This document shows positions 9,251 to 17,320 of a stretch of DNA of 64,000 bases, one piece after another. This stretch comes from Pedobacter rhodius. GTDB taxonomy: Bacteria > Bacteroidota > Bacteroidia > Sphingobacteriales > Sphingobacteriaceae. Positions within the stretch are counted from its first letter, which is position 1. Each line of letters opens with the position of its first letter. Location: assembly GCF_027213645.1 (NCBI RefSeq), contig NZ_JAPWGL010000002.1:868001-932000 (forward strand), in the 5' to 3' direction. A program made the position numbers and the translations under genes. Below the pieces are notes generated by a model that did not search any database, was not told the DNA's origin, and saw only the letters and a program-made list of their open reading frames with translations.

Positions 9251-10747
9251 TTAAGAAAAGTAACCATGTAAATACCAGGCCGGACTATCGCCATCATATG
9301 GGCCGGAGCGGAATACCCAGTAACGTTGTCCCTCGCTATCCTCTACGGCATAATAATCCCGGTGCTTCCCGCTGTCACGCCACCATTCCCTTCCGATGCG
9401 TTCCGGCCCATCGGCTTTGATAACCGTATGCCGTTTGTTCTTATAGGTAAATGTTTTTGGAGGATTATCAGGTATCAATGCCATTACCTGTATGCGTTCG
9501 GGTATGGCCAGCAATCGGATTGGCCGCATTTGTACGGGCCAGGCTGTTCCCGGTTCCTCCTTTAGCGAAGCGGCTATTTTAACCGACTGTTCGGGCCAGT
9601 AATGTTCTGCAGGCAAATAACGTCCGATTGCAGCCGGCCCAACTTTCCCTGCCACGCGATCAAGCAATTCTGCCAGTGCAGTATCTGCCAGGCCTTTAGC
9701 TTCAATCCATAATTGCTCCTGCACCGTATCTATGTCCTCTACTTTAAGTGCTTCTAATGTAAAGAGGTCGATACCCAGGGCAGGTTCAATTTTAGCAATC
9801 TGCAAGTTAAATAATTTGCGCAGATGTGAAAGGTTGTATGAACCCCGGTTTGTTGTAATGCCCGCCTGCACCCTGCGCCCATCTATACGATGGCATTTGA
9901 GTACCGCTTTTCGCAGTCCTTTTCCTTCTGCCTTCAGGCGAACGCATAAGGCAGATAATAATTTTTCGATGGCGATTTCGATTCCAACGACTGTACATAT
10001 CGGTTCAAGACATGGCAGGCGCTCTACATAGGGAACCGGCGGCACCAGCGGCACCAATTCTTCCTCTTTCCGGCCTAAAGCCTGGTCAATACGAAGTAAG
10101 AGCATATTGCCAAACCTTCGGCGCAACACCGAAGCAGGTATGGAAAGTAAAGGGCCAACCGACCGGAAACCCAGCTTCTGCAGCCTTTCCAGCACATCCG
10201 GTTCCAGCCTTAAAGCTGCCGGAGGTAATCCTGTTAATGCCTGTGCCTGCGTGCCGCCAGCAACAATGGGCCCGGCCTTTGCAAAACGCGATACGGCCCA
10301 GGCTGTACCGGGTGTATCGGCTATTGCCGCCCTTGCATCGAAGCCTGCATTTCTTAATTTTAAAATAATTTCTTTAAGGTACTCCCGCTCATTTACCCAA
10401 AGGTGGGCGCAGCCTGATAAGTTGAGCAGGAGGCCATCCGGCAGGTCGATTGCAACAACAGGTGTATAACGGATGCACCATAATCCTAAAAGCCTTAATA
10501 ATTTCGCGGCTTTCCCAGGTATATCATTGATTACCAGCAGCCCCGCTACCGCTGCACGCGCATCTGCTGCTGCCATACCGGTAAAAGCACCTTGCTGTTC
10601 GGCTGCTGCGCTGGAAGCTGTGATAATCATTTTGTTTTTGACCGGTGCAGCGAGTACGAAGGGTAAGCCCTTCAATTCGGGTTGGCGAAGCGCCAGCCCG
10701 TCTGTCAGCAAATGCCTGAACCATATAGCCATGTATCTTTTCTGCAT
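9251..10747 (-). CDS. imuB: ImuB, catalytically inactive Y-family polymerase homologue
   Basis: A 498-residue DinB/UmuC-related mutasome scaffold linking DnaE2 to the clamp. The Y-family metal-binding residues are missing. Where an active enzyme has MDAFFASVE this protein has IWFRHLLTD, and where it has SIDE it has LSGCAHLW. This is the known hallmark of ImuB. A little-finger-like region follows at about 230-340, with a long C-terminal extension ending in the WYLHGYFS tail. It lies 3 nt after the imuA stop, so it is translationally coupled. Confidence 0.92.
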   Translation of the reverse strand: MQKRYMAIWFRHLLTDGLALRQPELKGLPFVLAAPVKNKMIITASSAAAEQQGAFTGMAAADARAAVAGLLVINDIPGKAAKLLRLLGLWCIRYTPVVAIDLPDGLLLNLSGCAHLWVNEREYLKEIILKLRNAGFDARAAIADTPGTAWAVSRFAKAGPIVAGGTQAQALTGLPPAALRLEPDVLERLQKLGFRSVGPLLSIPASVLRRRFGNMLLLRIDQALGRKEEELVPLVPPVPYVERLPCLEPICTVVGIEIAIEKLLSALCVRLKAEGKGLRKAVLKCHRIDGRRVQAGITTNRGSYNLSHLRKLFNLQIAKIEPALGIDLFTLEALKVEDIDTVQEQLWIEAKGLADTALAELLDRVAGKVGPAAIGRYLPAEHYWPEQSVKIAASLKEEPGTAWPVQMRPIRLLAIPERIQVMALIPDNPPKTFTYKNKRHTVIKADGPERIGREWWRDSGKHRDYYAVEDSEGQRYWVFRSGPYDGDSPAWYLHGYFS

Positions 10748-10750
10748 TGC

Positions 10751-11470
10751 TTACCCCGCCTTTCTTTCTTCTGCTAAAACCAGCTGTTCAACAGGCATGA
10801 ACCGGCCATTATTCCATTCCAACAGCCAGCTGCCCGGCTTTCCGTTACGTACTTTTAACAAATCTACCTGCCAGCGGAAAAAGCCCAAACCAGGCAAGCC
10901 GTCTAAATCGGCACTTGGTACCGGCTTCACCTGCCAGCGCGCTGTGCAGGCGGTAGATCGCAACTTTGCTGTCGCATTCCGCAGTACAAAACAGGTTACC
11001 CGGCTTTGCTCTACTGTGAGCTGTAAACGTTGTGATTGCTTAAAATTAAGCGCCTGTACTTCGCAAACCACTGCAGCTAAACCGCTGCATTTCAAGGCTT
11101 CCTCCATCACCCAAAGGGCTTCTTCATCTTTAGTGAGGCTGATAAAAACCACCCGGTGCGGCGCTACACCGAATACCGTCATTGCCGGGGCAAATAAAGG
11201 CTTTGTTTTCCCTATCCAGACACAGATTCTATCCTGTTGCATCAGCAATGATAAAATACCGGTAACCAATCCCCCGCCTGCAGCAGCCTGTTCTGCAGAG
11301 CTGCAAACAAACTCGTGTACCGCGGCTATTGGGAAAATGCCGTTCGGAAAAGCGGTCTCCAGCGGGCCCAGTCCAATCAACGCATGCATACCGGCAAGCG
11401 GCGGGCGATAACCCTCCATTTGTAAAATATTTTGCCGCAGTTTATGTATAATGTCTTTCTTGTTTTCCAT
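10751..11470 (-). CDS. imuA: ImuA, RecA-like mutasome protein
   Basis: A 239-residue RecA-fold protein of the SOS mutasome. HEFVCS, ICVWIG and the central VVFISLTKDEEALWVMEEAL region resemble the ImuA/SulA-like family. A canonical Walker A lysine is not obvious, as in other ImuA proteins. It is followed at 3 nt by imuB and preceded at 6 nt by the 125-aa gene, in one tight operon. It is thought to regulate assembly of ImuB and DnaE2 at stalled forks (family knowledge). Confidence 0.87.
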   Translation of the reverse strand: MENKKDIIHKLRQNILQMEGYRPPLAGMHALIGLGPLETAFPNGIFPIAAVHEFVCSSAEQAAAGGGLVTGILSLLMQQDRICVWIGKTKPLFAPAMTVFGVAPHRVVFISLTKDEEALWVMEEALKCSGLAAVVCEVQALNFKQSQRLQLTVEQSRVTCFVLRNATAKLRSTACTARWQVKPVPSADLDGLPGLGFFRWQVDLLKVRNGKPGSWLLEWNNGRFMPVEQLVLAEERKAG

Positions 11471-11476
11471 CAGCCG

Positions 11477-11854
11477 TTAGTTTAAGCTTGGTTTACGGAA
11501 TTGCGGCACAAAAGCCGCGTACAGGCATTCAGGTAGATGACCATCAGGGTTGCTGATTGCGATGCCCGTGCTTTTTAATTTTATGCAGGCCAGCAGACTT
11601 TGATAATCCGGGCGGAGGGCATCAAGGTCTGGTGCAAAATAAGAAATATGGAGATCATCATTTGAAATCCTGCTGTTACGAGCATACCAGATGCCGTTCT
11701 CAAACTGTTTTGAAACCAAAAAGTTGCCGGGGGTAGGATATCTATCCGCGAACTGCGGGATATAAGGCATACCCCATTGCTCAGGCAGTACTTCGTCTAC
11801 CTGTATCCGGGATAATCCCCGGCTTAGTTTCACATCGATATAAAATTCCAACAT
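11477..11854 (-). CDS. Unknown 125-aa protein heading the imuA-imuB-dnaE2 operon
   Basis: I do not recognise this protein. It is 125 residues, soluble, with no signal peptide or membrane segment and a mixed alpha/beta composition rich in aromatic residues (GIWYARNSR, LHISYFAPD). It is the first gene of the mutasome operon, only 6 nt ahead of imuA, and sits right behind the operon's candidate operator. Position suggests a co-induced accessory or regulator of error-prone repair (inference). The predicted transcription start would leave almost no leader before the ATG at 11854; the next in-frame ATG is residue 28, which would remove a well-formed N-terminus, so 11854 is kept. Confidence 0.72.
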   Translation of the reverse strand: MLEFYIDVKLSRGLSRIQVDEVLPEQWGMPYIPQFADRYPTPGNFLVSKQFENGIWYARNSRISNDDLHISYFAPDLDALRPDYQSLLACIKLKSTGIAISNPDGHLPECLYAAFVPQFRKPSLN

Positions 11855-11863
11855 TTTAGATTA

Positions 11864-11895
11864 CAAAATAATACTAAAATTATTAGTATTACAAA
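11864..11895 (-). promoter_or_regulatory. Promoter with embedded operator of the mutasome operon
   Basis: On the minus strand TTTG (11892-11895) and TATTTTG (11864-11870), one base short of TAnnTTTG, are separated by 21 nt. That spacer is essentially a perfect inverted repeat at 11869-11891: arms TAATACTAA and TTAGTATTA around 5 nt. A dimeric repressor bound here would block RNA polymerase, as expected for a damage-inducible cassette. Confidence 0.62.
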
Positions 11896-12311
11896 TATTA
11901 AAGGCAAATGTTTTAAACAAAATTTATCAATTATTATATTAATTAATTGATTTACAAATTTTTAACACAAAATAAAAAACCAAAAGTTATACGTTTTAGA
12001 TAGAAATTCAAAATCTTATTAAATTAAATTACTAAATAATTTAGCTAAATATTTGGAATCAATAAAATAGAAATAAGTAAATGGCTGTACGTCATTCGCT
12101 CAGGCTGATATATGGAAAAATTATAGAAACAGCCATAACCATTAACAAACATTATGGCTTCAGGCAATGTTGTATCAAATAATTAACCTTAATGAATTTA
12201 ATTTCAAAACAAATTATTTCTTTCTTCGGGCGCATAAAGAAAACAGCCTGAATGTTCAAGGATAATTATCCTTTCTGTGCAGATGATTGGTGTTTTAAAG
12301 TACTATAACAG
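11896..12311. other. AT-rich intergenic region
   Basis: About 415 very AT-rich bases between the mutasome promoter and the DUF3891 gene. No open frame, RNA gene or repeat was recognised. It must contain the plus-strand promoter of the DUF3891 gene. Confidence 0.5.
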
Positions 12312-13028
12312 ATGATTGTATCTTATAACGAAAAAGGCTGGGAAGTTGTAACCCAACGGGGCCATGGACTATTGGCAGGCCAAATTTGTGCAAGATGGAA
12401 AGTCTCTGATCAGCCTTTGCGCTGGGTAGAGACACTTATTGCAACAACAGAACATGATGATCTGATAAATGAATTTGAAAGTTCTCCTCTTCTTGATGAT
12501 AACGGGGCACCACTGAACTTTAAGGATTCGATCTTTAATGAACAAGCCACTGAAGCACTGCTAAACATGGCCCTAACCCGCAGCCGTTTTATTGCTTTGC
12601 TTATTGCCCGCCATATTTCCTTTACCCACGGGCATGAACCAAAAGCAAAAACATTCCTTAAAAGACTTGAAAAAGAGGAAAAAAAATGGATAAGTGAAGC
12701 TCAGCTGACGACAAAAGAAATAGAACAAGCTTATCGCCTTCTCCAATTTTGTGACGCTTTTTCTTTATTAATATGCCAGAAAATTGTTCCTCCTGAACAA
12801 CGGAAAATAGAAATCAGTAAGGGCCCGGACGGAACCAGTTATACCTTATGCCAATATGGGGAGCAACTTGTTGTTGAACCCTGGCCTTTTGAACTAAATG
12901 AATTCGTTGTTGTGTATGAGACCAGGACCATTAAAAATTTGAAATTCTCAAATGCGCAGTCCTTCCGTAAAGCACTTCTGGAATCAGCAATAACACTTCA
13001 GGAAATTAAAATTTCAAGTTCATTTTAA
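12312..13028 (+). CDS. DUF3891 family protein
   Basis: A 238-residue cytosolic protein. The opening MIVSYNEKGWEVVTQRGHGLLAGQI fits the DUF3891 pattern (MIVxxxxxGWxxxTQxxHxxLAG), followed by a helical body with conserved histidine and acidic residues (TTEHDDL; ARHISFTHGHEP) that resembles an HD-like all-helical fold. The C-terminus is beta-rich. Function of the family is unknown. It is a single gene, divergent from the mutasome operon across about 450 bp; no functional link is implied. Confidence 0.8.
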   Translation: MIVSYNEKGWEVVTQRGHGLLAGQICARWKVSDQPLRWVETLIATTEHDDLINEFESSPLLDDNGAPLNFKDSIFNEQATEALLNMALTRSRFIALLIARHISFTHGHEPKAKTFLKRLEKEEKKWISEAQLTTKEIEQAYRLLQFCDAFSLLICQKIVPPEQRKIEISKGPDGTSYTLCQYGEQLVVEPWPFELNEFVVVYETRTIKNLKFSNAQSFRKALLESAITLQEIKISSSF

Positions 13029-13263
13029 TTGTACGGATATTGAAATCGTGAATGTGCCTCAAAACGGCTTATTAAGCCATTAGCATACCGGCAATAAAGC
13101 TCAAATTACGGTTAAAAACACCTTTTCCATCAACTTGCTGATCGGATTTAATAACCTTCTTTTAAAAGGAAAACTGGTATTATTATGGAAGCTTAAAAAA
13201 TTTAGAACCCTTTTAGGTTTCGAACACACCATAATATATCCAATCCTTATTCAAAGCACAAAA

Positions 13264-13283
13264 AAAGCGACCGAAGTCGCTTT
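13264..13283 (-). terminator. UUCG-loop intrinsic terminator
   Basis: On the minus strand the RNA would form an 8-bp stem AAAGCGAC/GTCGCTTT closed by a UUCG tetraloop and continue into a U-run (plus-strand A-run at 13258-13266). It lies 57 nt after the stop of the 114-aa gene. Confidence 0.85.
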
Positions 13284-13339
13284 GAATATTTAAACAGTAT
13301 TTTGGTTAATAAACACGTACAAGCCAATTGTAATAAAAA

Positions 13340-13684
13340 TTAGCCCTCATTGATATGGCGATGGAGATATTCTTCAACATTAAGCAAATCATTATCCACC
13401 TGCTCCTTAGCAGTCATAGATTGATAATGGCTGGAATCTTCATCAAACTGGCTAAATAGGGAAAACTTCAATAAAACTTCGCCTGAAGCCGATTCTTCTT
13501 CATGAATCTGGCCTATCAAGGTAAATATGCCTTCAATTCCGTCGTGCACAAAACTATATTTTACTTGTATCGTATCCAGATTTACAGTAGGAATTTCAGC
13601 AATTTCCGTATATTCCCTGTCTCTAACCGTTTCTAATCCTTGTTTTATTAATTCAAGGGCTTTTTGTTTTTTCTCGTCATTCAT
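13340..13684 (-). CDS. Unknown acidic 114-aa protein
   Basis: Not recognised. A small, acidic cytosolic protein with an N-terminal basic helix (MNDEKKQKALELIKQGLE), a central beta-rich stretch (VKYSFVHDGIEGIFTLIGQ; GEVLLKFSLFSQFDED) and a helical C-terminus. It has its own terminator and is divergent from the winged-helix gene, sharing about 120 bp of promoter DNA, so the two may be co-regulated. ATG at 13684. Confidence 0.65.
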   Translation of the reverse strand: MNDEKKQKALELIKQGLETVRDREYTEIAEIPTVNLDTIQVKYSFVHDGIEGIFTLIGQIHEEESASGEVLLKFSLFSQFDEDSSHYQSMTAKEQVDNDLLNVEEYLHRHINEG

Positions 13685-13803
13685 ATAATTCAGGTGCTTT
13701 ATATAATAGAACAGATTAAATCCTCGTATGTTTTTAATACTTCAGGCTTAAAAAAAGTTAAGAATACCAAAGTCGTTTCAGTCAGCATACCAACATAATT
13801 ACT

Positions 13804-14088
13804 TTGGGCTCCGTTTTGTTTGATGCGAACAACCGGAAGCTCATCCAAAACGGAAACACAACAGACCTCACCGGAACGGAAACCCGTATATTGCTTATTT
13901 TCGCGTTGTCTCCAAATGAAACCATAGCGCGAAGCCGTTTGCAAAAAGAGGTATGGGAAGATGAAGGTGTTATTGTAGGGCGCAGTCTGGATATGTTCAT
14001 ATCAAAACTTAGAAAAAAACTGGAAGCTGATCCGAATATTAAAATAGTTGTGGTACGCGGAAAAGGATATAAGCTTGAGGTTATTTGA
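13804..14088 (+). CDS. Orphan OmpR/PhoB-type winged-helix DNA-binding protein
   Basis: About 94 residues that are almost entirely a Trans_reg_C winged-helix domain: LTGTETRILLIFALSPNE, the recognition-helix region VGRSLDMFISKLRKKLE, and the wing VVVRGKGYKLEV. There is no receiver domain. The frame is open back to 13762, but no ATG exists: TTG at 13804 is the first plausible start, and an ATT or ATA just upstream is possible. Either it is a genuine stand-alone transcription factor, as some Bacteroidota encode, or the remnant of a response regulator. The intact domain and 3' end favour the first. It is divergent from the 114-aa gene. Confidence 0.72.
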   Translation: MGSVLFDANNRKLIQNGNTTDLTGTETRILLIFALSPNETIARSRLQKEVWEDEGVIVGRSLDMFISKLRKKLEADPNIKIVVVRGKGYKLEVI

Positions 14089-14185
14089 AATACACTCTAA
14101 CGGAAAGCTTATTGTTAAAAGATTCCCTAACAAACCTTTCACTTTTACCTTCAGGATTTTATTTACTTGATTTACATTTCCGGAA

Positions 14186-15667
14186 TTACGGGTATTTGTA
14201 ATGATAACCTTTGCAGAGATAAACGAAAAATTTTCTCACCGGCTTATTGTTTCTTTCAATAATAATTGGTGGCAACTGCCTGACCGAGCTAAAATATCCC
14301 TTAAGTTTTTCGGGAATCAGGGTTTCCATTCCAATATCCTTAAAAAGGGGATCCGAATCGATGAAGATTGCATCCCGACCGCTTAATTTGCTCAGGTCGG
14401 TACCCAAAAAATCGAATTCCAGACCAGGCTCACCCAGAACATTCTGCCCATATATAAAATTTTTGCTGTATAAGTTCAGCTCAGCGGAAGTCTTGTACCC
14501 ATCAGCAGAAAACACAAAATCTGCATGCTGCTGCGTTTTGATTAGCGATACTTTCACCGATAGTTCCCTCCACCCCAGCCAGGTATCATCTGATCTTATG
14601 GAAAAAGGATAAAACAGAATCTCAACAATCAGCCCGAGGTGAACGATCAAAGAAAGCAGCATCTGCCATTTGAACCATTTTTCATTTAGATAGCTACTTG
14701 CCCATAGTATTCCGGAAATATAAGCCGGCATCATCCAGTTAATCTTGATCCAGTATACTGGGGAGATTAAAAGAAACAAAAGGAAAACCGGTAGAAAAAA
14801 ACTTAGAAGAAACAGATTATTCGGGTGCATTTCAGCAGATTTTTTACGGTACTTTCTCACCAGGGCATAGAGGCCATAAAAAAGGGTAATAAAAAGTACG
14901 GGCATTAATAGCGCAAGCTGGTGGCCCAGCAGGCCCAATGTGAATTTGGGCTTTATTGAAAATGCAGATATTTCTCCCATGCGCTGGGATCCCTGAAAGG
15001 CAAAGGAGGCAAAGTGGTGCTGAAAGTTCCAGATGATTACCGGCGCAGAAACCAGCATCATCACTATACAGGAAAGCCAAGGCCAAATCGTAGTCAGCAG
15101 TCTCCGATGCGAACCAGACAGCAGCAGAAACAATAGCAAACCAAATGGCAAAAAAACGGCCGTATACTTGCTGTCAAAGGCGAGCCCCATGGCAATACCA
15201 CTGAATATCCAGTAGGCCTTTTCATCCAGCTGCAGCGCCCTGTAAAGGGTAAGCAGCGATAATGTCCAGAAAAAAATCAGCGGTGTATCGGGCGTAGAAA
15301 CCAGCGAGAGTACGCTGACCATCAGCGTAGAGAGCAGCAGCATTGTAGAACGTATCGCCTGCCTGCCGGGATAAAACGAAAGGGCAAGTCTATAGAAAAG
15401 CAGAACAGTTCCTATTGTCAGGATTGAATCCGCGAGTTTTATAGCAACCACATTAGAACCAAAAACCCAGGTAAAAAACCCTAAAAGCACTGCAATTGCA
15501 GGAGGATGATCAAAATAAGAAAGTGATGGGTGCTGACTGTAAAGATAATAATAGGCATCCTGGGGCATTGGCCCAAATGTAAATATTGATAAAATGCGAA
15601 TGAAAACAATAGCCGCTATCGCATATCGCAGCAAGCTTTCAGGTAAAGACCTTTTTTGCATTTTCAT
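14186..15667 (-). CDS. GT39-family membrane glycosyltransferase (ArnT/PMT-like)
   Basis: A 493-residue polytopic membrane protein with roughly ten hydrophobic segments. The first luminal loop carries the acidic motif PQDAYYYLY with D37 and the YFDHPP motif with D53, characteristic of the PMT/ArnT fold, which transfers a sugar from a polyprenyl-phosphate donor. A soluble C-terminal tail of about 130 residues ends in basic/aromatic residues. Acceptor (lipid or protein) is unknown. Start at 15667; an ATG two codons later is equally possible. It is a single gene; its downstream neighbour, the winged-helix gene, converges on it. Confidence 0.85.
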   Translation of the reverse strand: MKMQKRSLPESLLRYAIAAIVFIRILSIFTFGPMPQDAYYYLYSQHPSLSYFDHPPAIAVLLGFFTWVFGSNVVAIKLADSILTIGTVLLFYRLALSFYPGRQAIRSTMLLLSTLMVSVLSLVSTPDTPLIFFWTLSLLTLYRALQLDEKAYWIFSGIAMGLAFDSKYTAVFLPFGLLLFLLLSGSHRRLLTTIWPWLSCIVMMLVSAPVIIWNFQHHFASFAFQGSQRMGEISAFSIKPKFTLGLLGHQLALLMPVLFITLFYGLYALVRKYRKKSAEMHPNNLFLLSFFLPVFLLFLLISPVYWIKINWMMPAYISGILWASSYLNEKWFKWQMLLSLIVHLGLIVEILFYPFSIRSDDTWLGWRELSVKVSLIKTQQHADFVFSADGYKTSAELNLYSKNFIYGQNVLGEPGLEFDFLGTDLSKLSGRDAIFIDSDPLFKDIGMETLIPEKLKGYFSSVRQLPPIIIERNNKPVRKFFVYLCKGYHYKYP

Positions 15668-16158
15668 ATCATTTGTGCGATTAAGTTTATTACAGCAGAC
15701 CGCTCCATAAACGAATCTAACACAACATTCTGTAGGAATTTAGAAGTGGGGGTAAATATACATAGAAACTACTCATGAATGATGGGGGATTGTTATTAAA
15801 AACCCTTTTGAATTAATCAAATATGAGAAAAAAGAATAATATAATTCTAAACTAAAAGGACTAAGCCCGCCTATGAGTTTACAGTTATGGAAAAACAAAG
15901 CCAGCTAACTTTATAAACGGGCAAATATCCAACTGCTGCTTTTCAATATTCATAGCAAAGAAAATATTGAATAAATTCAACTGTAATACAATTCATTAGG
16001 TATAAGAAGAGTCGCCACCCCTACGACTATCTGCCATGCTATAATAAACATCTATGTGTTAAGGTTGCCCTATATCATCCCTTCGGTCTGCACCTGCAGG
16101 AAAACAACATTAAAATCCCCAACTTATTAATGCTCATATAAATGGTCTGCCCATCAAT
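15668..16158. other. Intergenic region, no gene seen
   Basis: About 490 bases between the 5' end of the GT39 gene and the 3' end of the TetR gene, both on the minus strand. No plausible coding frame, strong hairpin with U-run, or RNA gene was recognised. Confidence 0.5.
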
Positions 16159-16803
16159 CTAATCTTCCCAGTAAGGCTGATTTAGGGTTTGCAGATATGA
16201 GGTGAACTTATGCTGGCTTTTGTACAAATGGATTTTTTCTAACCCGGTTGGGGTAGCTATTCCACATATTACATGCCCCAATAGATTTTCGTGCTCGGTT
16301 ATGTCGAGACCTTTCAAAGATTCGTGACCAGAAATAACGACCGTACTCTCCAGAAAAAACCTGGACATGACATTTACATTAAAATCATCCTTATATAAAC
16401 GAAGCCCAATCCCCTTTTCAATACTGGATTTTAAAGCATCGAAAATAAATCTTTCTTTATGCTGCATTAATATCAGATAGGATTGATAATGATCTTTTTC
16501 CAGTGTATGAATAATAGCCGGATTTAGTCTGAAAAATAATCTTTGTGTAAATACCATTATTAAAAATAATTCAATGATAGGGTCGTTTGTTGTTTTTGAC
16601 AGTATCGTAAAGTTATTAATATTGCCAGCAGCTTCCTTAACGATAAAATCCTCGACCAGTGCATTTTTATTCTTGAATAATTTATAGATCGTTTCTTTTG
16701 CCATGCTCAAATGAGCAGCTAAATCGTCTATAGTGACTGATTTGATACCGTTTTTAAGGAAAAGTTCGGCCGCCTTTTCGGCAATCCTGGTTAGTGTTTC
16801 CAT
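16159..16803 (-). CDS. TetR/AcrR-family regulator
   Basis: A 214-residue repressor-like protein. The N-terminal TetR_N helix-turn-helix (about residues 5-50: AAELFLKNGIKSVTIDDLAAHLSMAKETIYKLFKNK) is followed by a helical ligand-binding/dimerisation domain. An ATG at 16881 would add 26 residues that overlap the preceding gene; METLTRI at 16803 is the usual TetR N-terminus and is preferred. It is the last gene of the barrel - unknown - tetR group, and likely controls it through the palindrome at 18350 (inference). Confidence 0.85.
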   Translation of the reverse strand: METLTRIAEKAAELFLKNGIKSVTIDDLAAHLSMAKETIYKLFKNKNALVEDFIVKEAAGNINNFTILSKTTNDPIIELFLIMVFTQRLFFRLNPAIIHTLEKDHYQSYLILMQHKERFIFDALKSSIEKGIGLRLYKDDFNVNVMSRFFLESTVVISGHESLKGLDITEHENLLGHVICGIATPTGLEKIHLYKSQHKFTSYLQTLNQPYWED

Positions 16804-16850
16804 ACCTGATTCTATCTGTCCCCGTTCAAGAGGTTCTACTATTTTAATAA

Positions 16851-17294
16851 TTAACTGGAATGATTGGTTAAGGTTTTCCAACGGCTTTCCGACAATATAA
16901 TAAGCAACTCGTTTATTAAAAACTTGCAGAATACAATGCTTAAAACCGGTTTTTCAACTGGTTTCAGGTATGGGGTAGCGATTTGATAGTATATCCTGAA
17001 TTTGTGGATTACCGATATACGGTCATTATAGTACATATTAAGCCAGGTTTTAATTCCATGTAATAACTTGCCAGATAACACGTAGCCAGGAATAGGTTTA
17101 CCGATGAGGTATACGCATAAAAAATCTGCTTTCGTTGTATTCTTATAATTGAAATTTCGAGTACCCGTATACTTGACAAAATGGTTTTTGGCATACAGGT
17201 TTTCAATTTTCAATTCCAGTTCCTCGCGTAACTGTTCGGAAAGATTGATGTATTCTGCCTCGAATACATCAGTTGTTTTTAAATTTGCGCTCAT
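16851..17294 (-). CDS. Unknown 147-aa protein between barrel and TetR genes
   Basis: Not recognised. It has no signal peptide. The N-terminal half is charged and helical (SEQLREELELKIENLYAKN), and the C-terminal half has hydrophobic and aromatic stretches (KPVLSIVFCKFLINELLIIL) that could be amphipathic or membrane-associated. It sits 26 nt after the barrel gene and ahead of tetR, in the same likely operon. The last about 50 residues look less ordered, so a 3' frameshift cannot be excluded. Confidence 0.6.
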   Translation of the reverse strand: MSANLKTTDVFEAEYINLSEQLREELELKIENLYAKNHFVKYTGTRNFNYKNTTKADFLCVYLIGKPIPGYVLSGKLLHGIKTWLNMYYNDRISVIHKFRIYYQIATPYLKPVEKPVLSIVFCKFLINELLIILSESRWKTLTNHSS

Positions 17295-17320
17295 ATCAGG
17301 TAAATTAAATACGATATAAA

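Noticed and set aside
10473..11411. A 312-codon plus-strand open frame opposite imuA and imuB
   Set aside because: It mirrors two strongly supported genes, its translation is low-complexity Ser/Ala/Lys/Arg-rich with no recognisable domain, and long antisense frames are expected in GC-richer genes.
13699..14000. Minus-strand frames opposite the winged-helix gene
   Set aside because: They overlap the recognisable winged-helix domain and have no domain signature of their own.
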